DNA of 64,000 nt from Occultella glacieicola. GTDB lineage: Bacteria; Actinomycetota; Actinomycetes; Actinomycetales; Beutenbergiaceae. The translations under genes and the position numbers were made by a program. This document shows positions 61,992 to 64,000 of this stretch, in pieces (within the stretch, counting starts at the first letter, position 1; the number at the start of each line of letters is the position of its first letter). The notes under the pieces are model-generated. The model made no database searches and was not told where the DNA came from. It saw only the letters and a program-made list of their open reading frames with translations. The DNA is taken from NCBI RefSeq assembly GCF_004353825.1, contig NZ_SMNA01000010.1:124001-188000 (forward strand), in the 5' to 3' direction.

Positions 61992-62852
61992 TCACTCCCA
62001 GTACGCGTGCTCCCGCGCCGGGAACGTCCCGGCCCGAACCTCGGTGGCGTAGTCGGCCGCGGCCCGCTCGAGCTCGGCCCCGATCTGCGCGAACTGCTTC
62101 GCGAACCGTGGCGCCCAGCCGCCCATGCCGGCCATGTCCAGCCAGACCAGCACCTGCCCGTCGCAGGAGGGACCGGCGCCGATCCCGATGGTCGGGATCG
62201 CAAGGATCTCGGTGGCCCGGGCCGCGACCGGCGCGGGCACCATCTCGAGCACGATCGCGAACGCACCGGCCTCCTGCAGCGCGAGGGCGTCCTCGCAGAG
62301 CAGTTCGGCGGCGTCCTCGCCGCGGCCCTGGACGCGTTTGCCGCCGAGGACGTTCTCCGACTGCGGGGTGAACCCGAGGTGCCCCATCACCGGGATGCCG
62401 GCGGAGGTGAGCAGCCGCACGTGCTCGGCCACCCGGGCGCCGCCCTCGAACTTCACGGCCTGCGCCCCGGTCTCCTTCATCATCCGGACCGCGGAGGCGT
62501 GGGCCTGCGCGGGGCTGGCCTCGTAGGACCCGAACGGCAGGTCCGCCACCACCATGGCGCGCTTGGTGGCCCGGGTCACCGCGCGGGCCGCGGGGATCAG
62601 CTCGTCCATCGTCACCGGGATCGTGTTGGCGTGGCCGAGCATGTTGTCGCCCATCGAGTCCCCGACGAGCAACATGTCGATGCCGGCGGCGTCGAAGATC
62701 CGCGCGGTCGCCGCGTCGTAGGCGGTCAGCATGGTCAGCCGTTCACCGGCTTCCTTCGCGGCCTGCACGTGCTGCACGCGCACCCGCCTGGGCTTGTCCC
62801 CTCCCACCGGGGGTAGTGCGGACTTCGGCGAGGCAGGGGTCTCCTGTGACAT
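61992..62852 (-). CDS. panB: 3-methyl-2-oxobutanoate hydroxymethyltransferase
   Basis: PanB makes ketopantoate for pantothenate and CoA synthesis, using methylene-tetrahydrofolate. The 286-residue protein has RVQHVQAAKEAGERLTMLTA, LLVGDSMGDNMLGHANTIPV (metal Asp), ADLPFGSYEASPAQAHASAV, AVKFEGGARVAEHVRLL, MGHLGFTPQSENVLGG and the catalytic Glu region FAIVLEMVPAPVA. ATG 62852 gives the usual length. It lies 10 nt after the end of nadE on the same strand, a probable cofactor operon. Confidence 0.96.
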   Translation of the reverse strand: MSQETPASPKSALPPVGGDKPRRVRVQHVQAAKEAGERLTMLTAYDAATARIFDAAGIDMLLVGDSMGDNMLGHANTIPVTMDELIPAARAVTRATKRAMVVADLPFGSYEASPAQAHASAVRMMKETGAQAVKFEGGARVAEHVRLLTSAGIPVMGHLGFTPQSENVLGGKRVQGRGEDAAELLCEDALALQEAGAFAIVLEMVPAPVAARATEILAIPTIGIGAGPSCDGQVLVWLDMAGMGGWAPRFAKQFAQIGAELERAAADYATEVRAGTFPAREHAYWE

Positions 62853-62862
62853 GCAGTCAAGC

Positions 62863-64000
62863 CTAGTCCGGCTCGGACTCGGAGAATGCGTTCGTGATCG
62901 GCAGCCGCCGGTCGCGCCCGAACGCCATCGCGGTCACCTTCGGCCCGATCGGGTACTGGCGCCGCTTCCACTCGGCCCGGTCCACGAGCCGCACCACCGT
63001 CTCGACCGTCTCCTCGTCGAACCCGGACGCGAGCAGGTCCTCGCGCCCGAGCGCGTTCTCCACGTAGGCGTCGAGCACGTTGTCCAGCAGCTCGTAGTCC
63101 GGCAGCGACTGGTCGTCGCGCTGCCCGGGTCGCAGCTCGGCCGACGGCGGCTTCGTGATCGAGTTCTCCGGGATCGGCTCCACCTCGCCGCGGTCCAGGG
63201 CCCTGGCGTTCCGGAACCGGGCCAGCTCCCACACCCGCGTCTTGGACACGTCCTTCAGCGGCGCATACCCCCCGACGGCGTCCCCGTAGATCGTGGAGTA
63301 GCCCACCGCGAGCTCGCTCTTGTTGCCGGTCGCGAGTACCAGGTGCCCCTCGGCGTTGGACAGCGCCATCAGGATCACTCCACGCATCCGTGCCTGCAGG
63401 TTCTCCTCGGCCGTCCCCGAAAGATCCAGCTCGCCCTGGAACGCGGACACCATCGGCGCGATCTCCTGCACGCGGTAGTCCAGCCCGATGCGTTCCGCCG
63501 TATCGAGAGCGTCCGACCGGGAGTGGGAGGACGAGTAGACCGACGGCATCGACACCCCGACCACGTTCGCCGGCCCGACGGCGTCCGCCGCGATCGCGGC
63601 CACCAGCGCCGAGTCGATCCCACCGGAGAGCCCCAGCACCACCGAGCGGAACCCGTTCTTGGAAGCGTAGTCCCGCAGTCCGAGCACCACCGCGTCATAC
63701 ATCTGCTCGGTGTCGTCGGCCCGCCGCGCGAACGAGGAGTCCCGGACCGCCGTCTGCCCCGGGGCAGACACGTCGAGCACCGCCAGGTGCTCGACGAACG
63801 TCGGCGAGGACGCGAGCAACTCGCCGTCGACATCCACAACGAACGATCCGCCGTCGAACACCAGATCGTCCTGACCCCCGATCAGGTTCACGTACGCGAC
63901 CGGGGCGCCCACCTCCCGGGCCCGTTGCGCCGCCAGGCGCACCCGCAGCGGCGCCTTGCCGCGCTCGTAGGGGGAGCCGTTGATGACCAGGAGCAGGTCG
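62863..64000 (-). CDS. nadE: Glutamine-dependent NAD+ synthetase, N-terminus cut by window edge
   Basis: NadE amidates nicotinic acid adenine dinucleotide to NAD+. The visible 379 codons run from the nitrilase (glutaminase) domain, DLLLVINGSPYERGK and GGQDDLVFDGGSFVVD, into the synthetase domain with the P-loop LGLSGGIDSALVAAIAADAV, ATGNKSELAVGYSTIYGDAV and GGYAPLKDVSKTRVWEL. About 170-190 N-terminal residues, including the glutaminase Cys, lie beyond position 64000. The GTG at 63942 is internal, not a start. Confidence 0.95.
   Translation of the reverse strand, partial: DLLLVINGSPYERGKAPLRVRLAAQRAREVGAPVAYVNLIGGQDDLVFDGGSFVVDVDGELLASSPTFVEHLAVLDVSAPGQTAVRDSSFARRADDTEQMYDAVVLGLRDYASKNGFRSVVLGLSGGIDSALVAAIAADAVGPANVVGVSMPSVYSSSHSRSDALDTAERIGLDYRVQEIAPMVSAFQGELDLSGTAEENLQARMRGVILMALSNAEGHLVLATGNKSELAVGYSTIYGDAVGGYAPLKDVSKTRVWELARFRNARALDRGEVEPIPENSITKPPSAELRPGQRDDQSLPDYELLDNVLDAYVENALGREDLLASGFDEETVETVVRLVDRAEWKRRQYPIGPKVTAMAFGRDRRLPITNAFSESEPD

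Overview
The window is very GC-rich DNA with strong third-position G/C bias, many GTG starts and 4-bp start/stop overlaps. The gene content points to a Gram-positive actinobacterium, most likely of the order Micrococcales: homodimeric-type aceE next to DUF3052 and ahpE, polyphosphate glucokinase, a deazaflavin (F420)-type reductase family protein, class I lysyl-tRNA synthetase, type VII secretion-type small proteins, Ku, and a CT398/NIF3 cluster. Genus cannot be fixed from sequence alone. Two loci resemble Mycobacterium tuberculosis gene order as I remember it: aceE / DUF3052 / ahpE, and NIF3 / CT398 / CobC-type phosphatase.

Layout. 1-7.3 kb: core metabolism (TPR-like protein, deaminase-ASCH fusion, aceE divergent from DUF3052-ahpE-GDPD-methyltransferase, tRNA-Val). 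7.5-10.4 kb: accessory patch (tautomerase-like/YHS protein, CGNR regulator divergent from an epoxide hydrolase over paired operators, gene remnants). 10.4-14 kb: GPH sugar symporter plus GH13 glucosidase. 14-17 kb: small stress/resistance-type proteins (DinB-fold, VOC, GyrI-like), then a TetR regulator divergent from an F420-type reductase over a four-site operator array. 17.3-24.7 kb: lysS, a two-component system divergent from an ABC exporter, and a MOSC protein, with hairpin repeats at gene ends. 24.8-27.5 kb: TfoX-like protein and a four-gene type VII (ESX)-like cargo cluster. 27.5-30 kb: glutamate-type ABC importer without its ATPase. 30.2-33.5 kb: NIF3, SixA, CT398 and histidine phosphatase. 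33.5-39.7 kb: RDD protein, a DHFR-like reductase with a flanked promoter, yaaA, RNase P RNA, SDR, M20 amidohydrolase. 39.7-48.5 kb: hydrolase, nhaA, ppgK, amidase, a degenerate aminoglycoside-kinase-like protein, WYL regulator/RidA pair, beta-propeller protein. 48.5-49.3 kb: decayed DNA with a frameshifted mazF. 49.3-57.7 kb: a six-gene alpha-glucoside operon (ROK regulator, MalF, MalG, binding protein, GH31, GH13) with a dyad just upstream. 57.9-64 kb: small membrane protein, unknown protein, a phosphotransferase, a Ku operon with a Cys-rich partner, DUF2188, panB and the C-terminal part of nadE.

Common threads. Sugar uptake recurs: two independent alpha-glucosidase systems plus ppgK. Neither the sugar ABC importer nor the glutamate importer has an ATPase gene here, so shared or distant ATPases are expected. 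Several divergent gene pairs carry unusually clear operators (CGNR/epoxide hydrolase, TetR/F420 reductase, the DHFR-like promoter, WYL/RidA, ROK). A 14-bp perfect palindrome occurs four times between 44 and 62 kb, always at gene ends. No insertion sequence, prophage, integrase or CRISPR array was seen. I did not find a clearly new defence or biosynthetic system; the most novel-looking items are the operator arrays, the palindrome family, the deaminase-ASCH fusion, the Cys-less CT398 protein and the Ku-linked Cys-rich protein.
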